Shown: positions 51,020 to 63,092, counted from the stretch's first letter. The stretch: 64,000 nucleotides of DNA from Planoprotostelium fungivorum (GCA_003024175.1 MDYQ01000030.1:1-64000); one strand, 5' to 3'. Notes: a model not told the origin generated them from the letters alone. Translations and numbers: made by a program.

Positions 51020-54000
51020 ATGGCAAGAGCACAGCCACTCCTCTTGCTATTACTCGCCCTGATCGCCACCGCCCTTGCTGGTAGAAGGGTCACATTAGAG
51101 AATGTCCATCACGTCCCTGAAGGTTGGTCTGCCACCCAAAAGAGAGACGGTGATGCTATCTCGATCGAGGAACGAGAGCTGATGTTATTCAGGTGGAGAT
51201 GCACCACTCACTTTGACCATTGCCCTGAAGCAGAGGAACATGGAGAAACTCGATCTCATCCTCACCCAAGTCTCTGACCCCACTTCTCCTCAATACGGTA
51301 TGGAATCACCAATCATCCATATCAAGATTGTGTGATCCTCTAATTCGGATCCACAGGAAGATACTTGACCAGAGAGCAAGTCATCGATCTGGTTGCCCCC
51401 ACATCCGATTCCATCTTGCAGGTGACTCAGTGGCTCAGATCCCAGGGTGCCTCTCCCACAGACATCCACCTCCACGAGTCCAAGGACTTCATCGACGTCA
51501 CTCTCTCTCATTCCGCAGCAGAGAGGATGCTGGAGACGACCTTCGTTTCATACATCCACACCACTGGAAGAAGAGCCGTTAAGGCGGCCAACTCTTACTC
51601 TGTTCCTCACGAGATCTCTTCTCTCATCGACTTTGTTTCTGGATTCCGTCTACCCAGTGAGTCCCCTCCATCTCATGTAATCATCACGATTGACAATGGA
51701 CATCAGACATGAAGTGGAGAAAGTCTTTCGAAAAGATGGGAATGACTCATGCCAGCCCTCTTCTCCACCCCCGCGCCCGTGAATGTGCGACATCTCATCC
51801 ATTCCATATCACATCACATCCCATGTTGACTTTCACCCAGCCCTTCCCAACGATAATTCTCCTGCTGTTATCTACGTCAACGCCCTCGATGGCATCGCAT
51901 CAGCCACCATCCTGCCCAGATGCAAAGATGGACAAGTCACCACGAACGCCCAACAACTCTGTGGAGAAGACGACAACGGTGAGAGACCTTCTAAAGAAGT
52001 CATGGCACGTGATGGTGATCGCTGCAGATGCAGATGTGACCATCTCTGGTTTTCACGTCACAGCCGTCGAATTAAGAGGAGAGAAGAAGATCGAATACGA
52101 TATACCCGTAACCAAAGCCAAGTGCTCTCCTTGCGAAAACAACTCCACCGCGTGAGTCAGCCCGCCCCATCGTTTCATTCATATGAAATCACCACATCAC
52201 GACATCGTCTGACGTACCGCAGCTGTACGCAGAGCAATTCCAGGAACAACCTTCCCAGCGGAACCGTGTATTGTTCCGTATATCTTCCGGGCTTGACCAA
52301 CTATCTTCCTACGTACCTCCTAGTTACGTCTCAATTCTCCGATGACAGTCAGTCTGTCGTGGGCAACGCTTCAGCCCTCAGCTTCTCTACTTCAACATTC
52401 GTCACACCCAAGAACTTGTTCGAACTGTACAATGTTCCCGCCAACCTGAGAGTGACGAACCCCGCCAGCACACAGGTGATCCGAATCGAACCATCACGAT
52501 TGAAACTGATCATCATCATCATCATGTTGATCATGATCGTGATCACATCATCATGGTATGATGAGCATGTTCTAATGGATTGTAGTCTGTCGCCGAATTC
52601 CTCGGACAATATTACGACCCCGCCGACCTCAAGAAGTTCTTCAGACTGTGAGTGTCATCACTACACCGTTGTAGACGAACACAGTCAGCTGACACGACAC
52701 AGTATGGGACTGCCCGACACTTCTGATCTCGTCACCGTGAGTTCATCCTCTCTTCTCATCCAAATTCTCACATTACGTTCCACTTTTCACCTCTTCTTCT
52801 CTCCAAACAAGATATCTCACGCTGAATCTTTCTCACCTTTTTTAACGGATATTAAAATGGATTGAATCAGGTTATCGGCCCGAACAACGTGACGAACCCC
52901 GGTGGTGAAGCTACGTTAGACATCGAATATATTATGGGGTTGGCCGTTGGATCTCCCACCACATTCTGGTCTCTTCCAGGTCTCTACCAGGGTAGGTCGA
53001 GTTTGGCTCGTTGTAGTCTGATGGATCTTCAGGCCAGGAGCCCTTCTTGCAGTGGATCACTGATGTCCTCAACTCTGCCAATCGTGAGTCGAATTAAAAT
53101 CATTTTCCCCGTCTTTTATTTCTCAATCCATCCAGCCCCCCTCGTTCACTCCATCTCTTACGGTGATGACGAGAACACCCTGAGCGTAGAGTACGTATTA
53201 CGTGTCAACGCCGGTGAGCATCCATCTACAACCAGCCATCGACTCACCCGTACAGAATTCAAGAAGGCGGGAGTCAGAGGTATCACCCTTCTCTTCTCTT
53301 CTGGAGACAACGGAGTTTTCGGCGGAAATCTCTTCACAGAGTGCACTTCGTTCACACCTTCGTTCCCTGCTTCTTCTCCTTATGTGACGGCTGTTGGGGC
53401 AACTCTCTTTTCAACTGAGGTAGGTCTTCTGTCATCATCGAGTGCATCGATCGAGATCATCATCATCACCGCATCGATCATCGTGATGCCGATGATCACC
53501 GTTACGATCGTCTCCGTTAACGCATCACGATCATCAAACATCGTCTCTCGATCGTCATCCATCACGATCGCGATCACTGACGGATTTAGACTCTACCCGT
53601 CTGCGCCGAAAACTTTGCCGGGTTCGAGTTCCCTTGCAACGACGTAGGAGAGACAACTTCATCCACCTCTTCAGGAAGCAGAATCTCTTCTGGTGGCGGA
53701 TATTCCATCATCTTCCCCAGACCTTCTTACCAGGTAGATCCTCCCTCAGACACTCTATGTCTATTTGTCTTTACCACCTTTCCTTCTCTTATCTTCTTAT
53801 TTTCGATACTATTCCTTATCTTCTCTTTTTCTCTAACTTTCTCTCATCTTATCTTCTACTTGTTACATTCTCTCTTATCTCCCTTCTTCCTCTCCGCTTC
53901 TCCTCTCTCCTTATTCTCTCTCCACTTCTTACATTCTCTATTTCTCCTCACTCTCCTTATTTAAATCACCCTACGCTCCTCTCGATCTCATCTCATTCTC

Positions 54001-54470
54001 TCCAGCGAGCCGCCGTGAACAACTACAACCAATACATCACCGACATCCCAACCTCCTTCTACAACACCACCGGTAGAGTCTACCCAGACATCTCAGCCAT
54101 AGGCCACAACTTTGTCGTCATCTTAGATGAAGAGATCTCTCCTATAGACGGTACATCTGCATCTGCTCCAGTCATCGCCGGTCTCATCACTCTGCTGAAC
54201 GACGCTCGATTGAACGCAGGAAAGGGACCTCTCGGTTTCTTAAACCCCTGGCTGTACGGACTCTCCTCGGACCACTTCAACGGTGAGAGGGTGGTGATGA
54301 GGGGGGAGTGACTCGTTGTAGATATCGTCACGGGGGATAACAGCTGCTCGGAGCTACCGTGGGTGTGCTGTGATTACGGATTTCCCGCCAAACCTGGATA
54401 CGATGCTGTCACTGGATTGGGCAGCCCCAACTTTGCCGCTCTGTTGAAATCTGCTCTGAGTCACAATTGA
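51020..54470 (+). CDS. Tripeptidyl-peptidase I-like sedolisin (S53)
   Basis: Signal peptide MARAQPLLLLLLALIATALAG, a prodomain (DPTSPQYGRYLTREQV), then the S53 catalytic domain close to TPP1: EATLDIEYIMG (the Glu and Asp of the E..D dyad), VHSISYGDDENTLS, LLFSSGDNG (oxyanion-hole Asp), FPASSPYVTAVGAT, RVYPDISAIG, DGTSASAPVIAG (nucleophile Ser), PLGFLNPWLYGL and GYDAVTGLGSPNFAALL (Ca2+ site region). It releases tripeptides from N-termini at acid pH, in lysosomes or outside. Unlike TPP1, about 180 residues lie between the prodomain and the region LFELYNVP before the active site (51830-52480). Introns include a long pyrimidine-rich one (about 53735-54004) and one rich in GATC (53420-53590). Confidence 0.9.
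53735..54004 (+). repeat. Pyrimidine-rich intron of TPP1-like gene
   Basis: About 270 bases dominated by C and T (TTCTCTT, CTTATC words) between the exon ending PRPSYQ and the exon starting RAAVNNYN. It is much longer than other introns here and has no open frame of interest. Confidence 0.8.
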
Positions 54471-54683
54471 GGAGTGATAATACAATTATCCATGTCTTTC
54501 ATCGCCATCGATGCTCGAAGATGGATTTGTGATGATGTCTCGTCCGATGACGGATGGATGTCAAGCGGAATGTGTCTTAATATATCTGGTAAACACACAT
54601 TCACACGAGTAATACACACACATACACCTCTTAAACGCACATTCACACGAGTGTATACACCTACACATATTAATCGAAGCACA

Positions 54684-55511
54684 ATGCTCATTTCATCCGA
54701 AGCATCTGTGCATCAAACCCTTTCCATCGGATCGTGCCTCGACCATCCTGTCCACTCATCATCACATCGAGAAGCCGAACGTGTCTCCCGGGTGGTCAGA
54801 CTGGAAGCGCCACACCGAACGTATCGAGAACCCTTCGATATCTCCCTCTCATCACCAAAGGAACCAATACTATTGACAGTTTCACACAAAATTTCGTCTT
54901 CACACGAACGGAACTTGGCTTGGGAACCACTGAATGGACACAGATCTTCACAGTAACGATGAATTTTGGTAAGACGGACGCTACCAAGCGACAGCAGTTT
55001 CGGATGACCATCGAACACATCGACACGCGCAACATGCAATTTCCTTCTGTCTCACGGCCGACCGTCAGGAGGCAGAAGCAGCATCGCCACTCTATTACGT
55101 TCGAGACGTGAGTGGATTGAGAAGATAGAACGTTCTCACCTTGCATTCAGATGGTTTTTCGGCCAGACGACTCCATCGGTCGCATCGGAGATGTTAAGAG
55201 GTCGAGATGAAGGAACGTTCGTCGTCAGGAACAGCACCAGCACGGAGGGAGATTATGCTCTATCGGTCGTCATCGGGAAGAAGCCCAGACACTACCGTAT
55301 CTTGCATCGTACGGATAGACATTCGGACGATCAAGTCTTCATTCTGCTCCTGCCCGATAGACGATCGTACTATGACTCTCTCGATGAACTCATTAGAGCC
55401 TGCAAGGAGGGAGAGATCCTCAGTGTGAAAGACGATGGAAAGATAATGAGGGTCAAGCTGATGGAACCGTTGAAGAGGGAAGAGAAGGATGTTCATACGA
55501 GAACGATTTGA
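54684..55511 (+). CDS. SH2-domain protein, start uncertain
   Basis: The C-terminal exon (from about 55151) is a clear SH2 domain: WFFGQTTPSVASEML, DEGTFVVRN (the phosphotyrosine-binding Arg of the FLVR motif is kept), YALSVVIG, HYRILHRTD, YYDSLDELIRACKEG. An intron of about 40 nt sits before TWFFG. Upstream, a long open frame (DSFTQNFVFTRTELGLG, EWTQIFTVTMNFG, RQQFRMTIEHIDTR) is probably part of the protein, but no ATG is in its frame, and ATG 54684 is in another, so a frame slip or missed intron lies near 54780. SH2 domains read phosphotyrosine; no kinase domain is attached. Confidence 0.7.
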
Positions 55512-55698
55512 AGGAGTCGACGGCAGCGCGCTGAAAGCGATAAAGGATCATGTATATAAAACCTGTTTACGTTTGTCCTTCAATCTATCCCATCACATAT
55601 ATGAGAGAACATCATGAATCTGAAAATTTTATAGAAGGCGGTCGTACATGAAGGCGGTGATGGTAACTCGAGGCGGTGTTAAATCTTTAGAACTTCGA

Positions 55699-56150
55699 TT
55701 ACTGGCGGAAATACATGACCTTCCAAGCCTGCAGGCGCTTCTTCAACTTCTCCTTCTTCTCCTCTTTCTTTCCAACCTTTCCATCGACATAAGAGAGGTT
55801 GAGTTCTTCTCCTGGCGTGACTCTCTCTTTATCTTTTCTTGTGTGTCTTCCTTTGGGTGTCATGATTTGCTGGACGGTACGTCAGCATGCAATGGATCCT
55901 ATTCAAATTACCTGGTGGAAGGTGGGAACACCCTTCTTATTCCATATCTGCTTCTTGACTTCTCCGATATCATATGCGTCCAATGTGATCACTGGGGATT
56001 CGGTTGTGGAAGAGTGAACTGTTACGTGGCTAGTCATCGTGTGTGTGTGGGGTGTTGGTGTTGCGGGTGAGCGTGAGAATGAGGCTCCGTTGAAGATATC
56101 GTCCGGAAATTTCAAACGAATTTGGAGCCGCTTCCGAGCATGATGCCACT
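55699..56150 (-). CDS. Ubiquitin-like domain protein, 5' end unclear
   Basis: Two exons on the minus strand: RLQIRLKFPDDIFNG.. to PVITLDAYDIGEVKKQIWNK ending PTFHQ, then a 43-nt intron and QIMTPKGRHTRKDKERV, ELNLSYVDGKVGKKEE, and a basic helix ending at 55699 (WKVMYFRQ). The ITLD..GEVKKQI..KGVP..HQQIM..GR pattern is a ubiquitin-like fold. A basic C-terminal tail follows. The frame has no start between its upstream stop and HHARKR, so another exon is needed. The family beyond ubiquitin-like is not recognised. Confidence 0.5.
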
Positions 56151-56255
56151 CTTAATCATGGCACAAGCCCGCGCCAGGAAACATGGGAGGGAGTTGGTGT
56201 GGAGGGCTTCAGAACGAGAGAGACAGACGATAGACACAGTTGTGACATCATGTAT

Positions 56256-57235
56256 TCATCGTAATGTCTTCTTCATGCCCGATCCCTTCTTATAGATAGT
56301 TTCTACGCGGTTCTCTTGCTGGCAACACCATCTAGCACAGGCAAAGAGGAAGTCACTCAGTCTATTCATCGTGTGAGAAGACATGTAGACTCACAGAGAG
56401 CATGTCACCTGTTGAGATAGATGGCGGCGTGATCGTCAATGTCGTATCGATGGACCACGATCCATGTGTGTCTCTCAGCTCTCCTGCAGACAGTTCTACC
56501 AATGTGAAGGCTGCAGCTAGATTTGCCTCCCGATGGTAAAATGAAGTTCTGAATGAAATCAGAACGCGGATGTGATTCATCCATTCACAAATCACCTTCA
56601 GTGGGGCCACTTGTGAGTCGATCAAGTCCGTCCATGACTCAAGGGTCGACACACATTCTGGATCGATCTTGGTGCGTTCTGTGTCGTGTCAGTTCGATGT
56701 CTCATACTCATCTCATTTAAATCACCCGACTTGGTTTGTGATGCCCCTGGAAGTGTGGCTACACAAGATCCAATGTCCAACAGAACTGATTGTATCTATC
56801 ACTTTTAATCATCGTCACACCTGATCATGATTTCACACCTGTTCTAGGTATTCATTCATGATCTGATGGCCAGCGTCTTCACAATGTTCTCTCGCCATAC
56901 TACCGAATTTAATCGACTCCCTATCATGCATTGTCCCACCCCAACGATGCTGACAGCTCATCTATGTCACCCAACGCTTCGAAAACTGCATCTTCTTTCT
57001 CTTTCCTCTCCCCACTAAAGACAGAAGACGTGCCTGAGATAGATGAGCTCCTCCACACTCCGTATGACTCCCATACCTCGATCTCCTGTTCGCGTGTAGA
57101 GATTACTCTTCTTCAATGTTCCCGTCGAGCTGGTACCCGTCAGGTCGCTCCTCCTTTAACTTCACCTCTCATCTACCATCTCTTCCCGATTGTGATGTGA
57201 TATGATGTGGGGGTCCAATGTTTTGGCCTGAGCAT
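56256..57235 (-). CDS. MMAB: Cob(I)alamin adenosyltransferase, PduO type
   Basis: Exons splice in frame from MLRPKHWTPTSYHITIGKR (a basic, mitochondrial-type presequence) through LYTRTGDRGTSS (ATP-binding), VFEALGDIDELSAS, FILPSGGKSS, LHIGRTVCRRAERH and the YLNR..LSDFLFACARW end, closing with KKTLR at 56256. These are the PduO/MMAB signatures. The enzyme makes adenosylcobalamin, cofactor of methylmalonyl-CoA mutase, in mitochondria, so this cell should use vitamin B12 in propionate metabolism. The stop of the next gene (CDCA7-like) lies 77 bases upstream, on the same strand. Confidence 0.92.
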
Positions 57236-57311
57236 TGTAAACACGTGTCGGCTTGGAAGATGAAATTCAAATGCAGGAGATGATGACAACGACCACAGCT
57301 GTACCATGTCT

Positions 57312-59104
57312 TTATGAAGTTGAAGTCAACTTCTTGTCCTTCTTTTGAAGGTATTCGGACACTGAATTGAAACCGAGAGATCGAACAAAAGTGGCCAACT
57401 GACCCGTTGGCGCCTTTCCATTCTTCTGTCTGCAGAATGAACAGTTGCACAGACCACGACAGAAGGGACAGGCCCAATCGTCTCTCGCGTTGACCTGCCC
57501 ACGGCATCAACATCACATCATCGACATCGCATGCTCACCTCTTCTAATCTCTCTCCGTATCGATTCAAGAGACACACGGCACAGAACTTGTGATTTGTCG
57601 TTCCGTCTTCACTCATACACTTTGTCTTCTCGTCCATTGTCTTCTGTCTGTCTCTGCTTCAGACACTCTGACCGTGATATAGACATCCACCTGCACTGAT
57701 GACATGTCTTTCCGTTGATCTTGTCGTAGACTCTGGCTCCCTTTAGACGTTCTACTTCGTCGTTGATAAACTGGTTGTCTCGATTGAACCTCTTCAACTC
57801 CTCCCTCGAAGGCAAATCAGACTGAAAGGGTGAGTCATCTGTACGTGTACGTACGATACGTAAGCATGCGACGAATGAAGAGTTTCATGAACTGATAGAC
57901 ATTGTGAATAAAATACGGTCGTTCAGAATAAAAATGATGAATAGAGGATGAATTTAGCTCGAGAAAGAAAGAGATGGGTACCTTGTCTAAATCGACGGGG
58001 TCATTGAAGAGGATCTCGTTCGGTTGATCACTTGGTAGAGCGACACCCGACAGCCTCGAACTCCTACGAGCGGGTGTATTTGATTTCTCTCTCTTCTGTC
58101 CCTTAGGTCTTTCCTTCTTTGGTTTGGGTGGCTCGGCCTGTGAACTCAATGAATTCGATATCACAGACAGTCATGATGTCTTCAATTGAAAGTGATGATG
58201 TGACTTGATGTGATGATGTGATGGTGTGATTTGATGTGATTGTGTGATGATTAGATGATGTGATGGACTCACCAGACTTGGAATACCAAGTTGAAGAAGA
58301 TACATACGATTCTGTTCCATCCTCTCCCTTCTTAATCTCTCGTATTCACTCTCTTCCACTTTCTCCATCCTATCCCAGCTTCAACACGTTGCATCTTCAT
58401 CACTGTTATCTTACACTTGTTCTTCTTCTTCGTCATCAGCTCCCTCTTCTTTCGTTTGGTGTTCGATGGGTGTTCCATCCGATTCATCTGTTGTGATCGT
58501 CTCATCATCTCGTGTTACAGGTGCTCTCTTTTCTGTTGAAATGAGAATTTCGAAATTTAAATTAGACATCGGCTCACGTTTCACCTCCACAGATGGCTTC
58601 TCGGTGGTGCGAGACTTCTTTCTCGGCTTCGGCGCCTTCTGCGGTGAAGGATCGAAGACGATCTTGGGTACACCTTCGCATGACATCAGATGCACATCAC
58701 AAGAAAAAGAATGTGGCTCACTCTTCCTCTTCGAAGGTACCTCTGCTTCGACGAAATCTAAATCTGATGCTGCCGATTCCACAGCGATTCGGGATGGTGT
58801 TCTCTTTCTCTTTCCTACTGCTGAACCATCTGCATTGCCAACTGTTGATGCAGTGGTAGGTGTTGCGTTTCGTGCATCGCGGGAGACTGTCTTCCAATAA
58901 TTGATCAATGTTATTGGATTGTCGAAATTCTCTTTCGGTTCCCACGTATTCGCTGAAGGAGGATGATTCAGCCATTTGACTTGGAAGAGCGCCTTCTATA
59001 TCTTCATCAATCGACATGCGATCTCTGACATTGTTCACCTTGTTCTTCCCTTGTCCTTCATAGCGGTGAGAAATGACCTTCTCGACGGTGTACGTTCGAG
59101 GCAT
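57312..59104 (-). CDS. Chromodomain plus CDCA7-type zinc finger protein
   Basis: The N-terminus is a chromodomain: TYTVEKVISHRYEGQGKNK, then FQVKWLNHPPSANTWEPKEN and NPITLINYWKTV, joined by a 42-nt intron. A long basic, Ser-rich middle (KRKRTPSRIAVES; PSRKRTS-like) follows, with a REELKRFNRDNQFINDEV segment. The C-terminal cysteine-rich zinc finger (zf-4CXXC_R1, PF10497) reads RVYDKINGKTCHQCRQKT, FCAVCLLNRYGERLEEV, CPFCRGLCNCSFCRQKNG and PTGQLATFVRSLGF, the CDCA7 signature. CDCA7 recruits HELLS/DDM1 to remodel chromatin and support DNA methylation. The stop is TAA 57312-57314. The frame from chromodomain to zinc finger is continuous over many exons. Confidence 0.85.
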
Positions 59105-59369
59105 GATGATGAGGTTCTAACTCTTTTGAGAAACCTCAGTTGCGAAAATATCCGCACCCTACACAGACGATCGGCTACAATCGGAAACTCTTAATTCGAT
59201 ATCAAATTCAAAAAATGACCGTTAAACTTTTATTCCGCCACTTCATCTCACGACAACAATTGAGCATGCAAAAGTCAATCGAAAGGAATAGACTCTCTCA
59301 ACATACGAGTGTTATCACATCTTGATGACATCACGAATCATCACACGACATCTGATTTATACTCCATCA

Positions 59370-61792
59370 TCAAAAGTTCTGGCAGCTTGTCTGATCCCAT
59401 CCCTTATTGGCTCCACTCTTATTCACGGCGAACTTGTTTCCCACACAAGAAGCCGTGCCAACGACCTTCACCCCCGTCGCCGTGATGTTCTTAAAGTTGG
59501 AGCTACCTGCGATGCCAGACAGCTCGAGCACGTAGAGGCCACCCTGGACATTCAAGTCGTTGAAGTTTAAGTTGTTGACTGTGCCGGTGAAGATAGAAAC
59601 GGCAGCGGAGTAAGAGTCAATGATGTCGCTCGATGAGATGGTGACGCCGCCACTGATGGGACCCTCCTCGGGGAAGACCCAAACGGCCCCACTGTGACCT
59701 GCAGATGGGTTAGCGTAACTTCCAAGGGAAAGTTACGTACCTGGCCGGTTGTAGTTGGACGAACCGCATCTGACGAGTGTGTTGTCGTAAAAGTTCAAGT
59801 TGCCGCTCAGATGCTGTGCACCGAATCGGTTACCAACGTGAATGCAGCCTCCGGACACGACAATGTCGGACAATTCGTTGCCGTAGGCTGTGTGGTCGCC
59901 TCCACCGTAGATGGCGAGGGTGTTGGCCAGGGCGGGAAGCTGCACCGAATTGTATTTATAGATGTTACCGTTGTTCTTCTTTACGTCTGACCAAGAGGCG
60001 ATGCAGTCGTCACCTGTGGAGTGTGAGGAGAGAAAAGTCGATGAGATTTACCGGTGTTACGTATGGAAGAGTAACTGACGATGGAGTTGGTTACGCCCAT
60101 TCGGAAGTTGATACCGTCTGCCCAAGTGTTTCTGTAAACATTAAAATGAAATAAAATCATTTTTCGATCATCTGACATCATCGACAGACACATCACCTGA
60201 TGTAGACGTTCTCGATGAGGTAACCGTCCGTGGGTCCGTTTAACCAGCATCCCACCTTCGTGTGTTCTATCCAAATATTGTGCGCCACTCCACCGTTGGC
60301 TTTCTCTCCACAGATGGCATTGTCATCGGTGGCGTCGATTCGAACCGTGGTCGCCCCCGAAATTGCAAAGTCGTACAATCTCACGTTGGGTCCGTACTAT
60401 TCACGTCAGTCTACGTAACGTACGTACGTAGAGGGTGGAGTGGGCTCACCGCTGGGAAACCAGCTCCACCGGGGGTGTCAGTGAAGACGGTGGAGTACCA
60501 GGGGCCAGCACCTCCGATGATAACATTGCTCAGGTAAAACAATTTGTTCGTCTTGAATCTTCCCGGCGGGAAAAAAATTCCTGGAAACGTTCATCTACAA
60601 CCTGCCTTAAGTCGTCCCACCTTTCTTTCCTTTTCCCTTGTATGAATTGAGGGCGGTTTGAATGGCGTTGGTGGAGTCAGCACGGCCAGTGGCATCAGCT
60701 CCGTAAGAGGTGACGCTGATGACTTCATCAGAGTTGGCGTAGGGTGCCGGCACTTGATGAAACTCCAACAAGTCAACGGTGATGATAAGGCCAGACATCG
60801 AAGTCAGTTTGACCTGGGTGGGTGTGAGGGGGTGGACACGAATGTTTGAGACGGTCTCACCTTTGATCCGGCGGACAGTGACGAGGGGAAGAGGTACCTC
60901 ACTTCGTCGAAGAAGTGATGGGCCTTCTTCTTTGATGGATCGTTCGAGTATGGGTATTCGCCGTAGGTCCAGCTGAATTTAGAGGTGAGGGTGACGTTGG
61001 CTGAGACTCCATCGCCGGTCAATTGGATGGAGGCGGTCTGACCGTTACCGTTCGATGAGTCGGGGATGCTGTATCGAACGACGACTCCATTCGATTGTTG
61101 CCTGAGAGAAGTTGAACACGTGTGATGGTGGATGATAATGATAATGTATCACTTGAGAGTGAATGAGATGGTTTGGCCGTTACTAATCTGGACGGCGCGG
61201 CGACCGGAACACTCGGAGGCGAGGGTGAGGGGGGTTCGATCGGGACCGATGATGTTTCCGTTGTGTTGTTGGTCTTCGGCTTCGTAAGTCTGATAAGGAA
61301 GGCCAGCACCTCTGGAAGCGTAGAAGAGAGATCTCGGGACAATGATATGATCCAATCTGGAGGACAACATCAGATTAGGAGGATGAGAGGGGTAGATCTA
61401 CCGGATGGAAGGATTGTCTTTCGAGGTTTCGAAGGCGACGAGGTTGTTGCCGGTTCGAAGGGTCACGTGAGTCGTATGCTTCTCATTCGGTACGATCGAA
61501 AGTTCCTTCTGTTTGTATCCGTTGATGAAGACATCTGCGGACGAGGATTCTCTGATGTTGGGTTAGAAGACGATAATCAATGTATGTATCACGTGTTCTG
61601 ATGTCCGAGAGTGAGTTGATAGTCTCCATCCTCTTCGACTTTGATGCTGAAGGTGACTCGACTTCCATCGGTTGCAAGATGGACGTGAGACGATGATTTC
61701 ACGGCTCCTCCAGAGACATGATGATCTTCCGCCTCATAGACCACAGCCGCCACAGTGAGCAAGAGGGTGAAGAAGAGACTGACCTTCTTCAT
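59370..61792 (-). CDS. GH87-like alpha-1,3-glucanase (mycodextranase type) with CBM-like domains
   Basis: Signal peptide MKKVSLFFTLLLTVAAVV at 61792, then two carbohydrate-binding-like beta-sandwich modules (VYEAEDHHVSGG; YEAEDQQHNGNI). The C-terminal right-handed beta-helix follows GH87 mycodextranases: VWIPPGRFKTNKL, LSNVIIGGAGPWYSTVF, GPNVRLYDFAIS, HNIWIEHTKVGCWLNG, NTWADGINFRM, the active-site Asp pair in NTGDDCIASWSD, LPALANTLAIYGGG, and ends at 59370 (SCQNF). It would break alpha-1,3-glucan, a fungal and amoebal wall polymer, matching a fungivore. Introns are near 61380, 60790-60860, 60500 and 59740. Confidence 0.85.
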
Positions 61793-62198
61793 CGCTTGCG
61801 TCGGTGTTATGATGCAATTCGCAGGCTGAGCGTCATTACATAGGACCCAGTTGTATGTCTCCAACTCTACGGTAAGACCCGTGCACGATCACGTTAACGA
61901 TTTTAGTTCGATGCCCTTTCCTTGTCAGTCATTTGTCTCAACGCGGAGCTTCCGTCGTGTCAAAATGTCACAACTATTAACGTGGAGCCTCTCGGTACGG
62001 TGACCATCATCATTGCATAAAGGTGAAAGGGATTGAGCAGGAGCGAAAAGACTCTACTCTACTCCTCAAGTGTCCTCCAGTATATCTTGACAGCACAGCG
62101 GTATAGGCACGCTGACACCCTCTTCAGGGTCGATAGACATGGCTTCTCAGCGTGTCTTCACCAGCCGATTTTACAGATGACGGGACACGAATCACGGT
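61793..62198. other. Intergenic region
   Basis: About 400 bases between two minus-strand genes. Short chance frames only; it holds the glucanase promoter. Confidence 0.35.
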
Positions 62199-63092
62199 TT
62201 ATAGGCGCATCATTCGTCCTCCTGATCGAATGTGATGTGCGATGACATAGGCCATGGAAGTTTCTCTCGCTAACACGGCCAGAGCTTCTTCATCCTCATG
62301 GACGGCTACCTTCCACACGATGCGTCCCCAATCTTCTGCCTTCCAATGCATCTTCCCGTCACCCAGGAACAGCTCCATCATATCCCTCCCTCCCCCTCTT
62401 CTCACGCAACTCTCCAAGAGTTCCCTCCTCCGATGAAAGTCCTCTCTGTCCAACAACATCTTGGCGATGCAGATGTCCGCACAGACGTGAGCTCCAGCGT
62501 TCGGATCTACTCTATCATCTCTCAAAAGTCTCTCCACTAATGAGATGGCTCCACGTGCTACGGCATTGACGAGTGGATAGTTGTCTCTGACGGAAGGGTC
62601 GACCTCGTAATCGAGCAGCATGTCCACGATGTTCGGATCGTTCGAACAGATCGGAAGGTTGCCTTCCATGGCCGGGTCGCATCCCTCTTCGTCTAATAGG
62701 AATTGGACGACTGATGGTACTCCGTCTTGTGTTGCAATGCGAAAATGAGAATCTTCCATCACGTAGCCCGAAACAGACCGGATGGACTTAAACATCTCCA
62801 GCCCCTTCACAAGATCGGAGAGGCACAGCTGCACCCAAGAAATGTGGATCATCTGTCGTTGGGCGAGATCGCATATGACGTCTTCGTATCTCCTTTGTGC
62901 GGCAATGAAGAAGATCTTTCGTGCAGATGATTTCTGGAGAGACCATCTGTTGTCTCTGAGGAGAAGGCGATAGATGTCCGGGTGACTAAGCAATGCGGTC
63001 ACCGGATTGACTAATGATGGATCGAAGAAGGGGTGGTCGAGTAGTTTCTGCGCCAGAGTGATGCTTCGGTGTTTCACTGCAAGCTGGAACAA
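62199..63092 (-). CDS. Ankyrin-type repeat protein, start uncertain
   Basis: A long single exon on the minus strand. Repeats look like degenerate ankyrin units: VKHRSITLAQKLLDHP, HPDIYRLLLRDNRW, IFFIAAQRRYEDVICDL, ATQDGVPSVVQFLLDEEG, DPNIVDMLLDYEVDP, LVNAVARGAISLVERLL, CADICIAKMLLDRE. The frame is open further upstream than 63092 but has no ATG, so a 5' exon or a frame slip near 63095 (T run) is likely; the frame of the N-terminal peptide ..STAVEIDESTTSD lies in another phase. Stop TAA at 62199-62201. Function unknown; probably protein binding, like the protein at 16809-17407. Confidence 0.7.
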   Translation of the reverse strand: MFQLAVKHRSITLAQKLLDHPFFDPSLVNPVTALLSHPDIYRLLLRDNRWSLQKSSARKIFFIAAQRRYEDVICDLAQRQMIHISWVQLCLSDLVKGLEMFKSIRSVSGYVMEDSHFRIATQDGVPSVVQFLLDEEGCDPAMEGNLPICSNDPNIVDMLLDYEVDPSVRDNYPLVNAVARGAISLVERLLRDDRVDPNAGAHVCADICIAKMLLDREDFHRRRELLESCVRRGGGRDMMELFLGDGKMHWKAEDWGRIVWKVAVHEDEEALAVLARETSMAYVIAHHIRSGGRMMRL

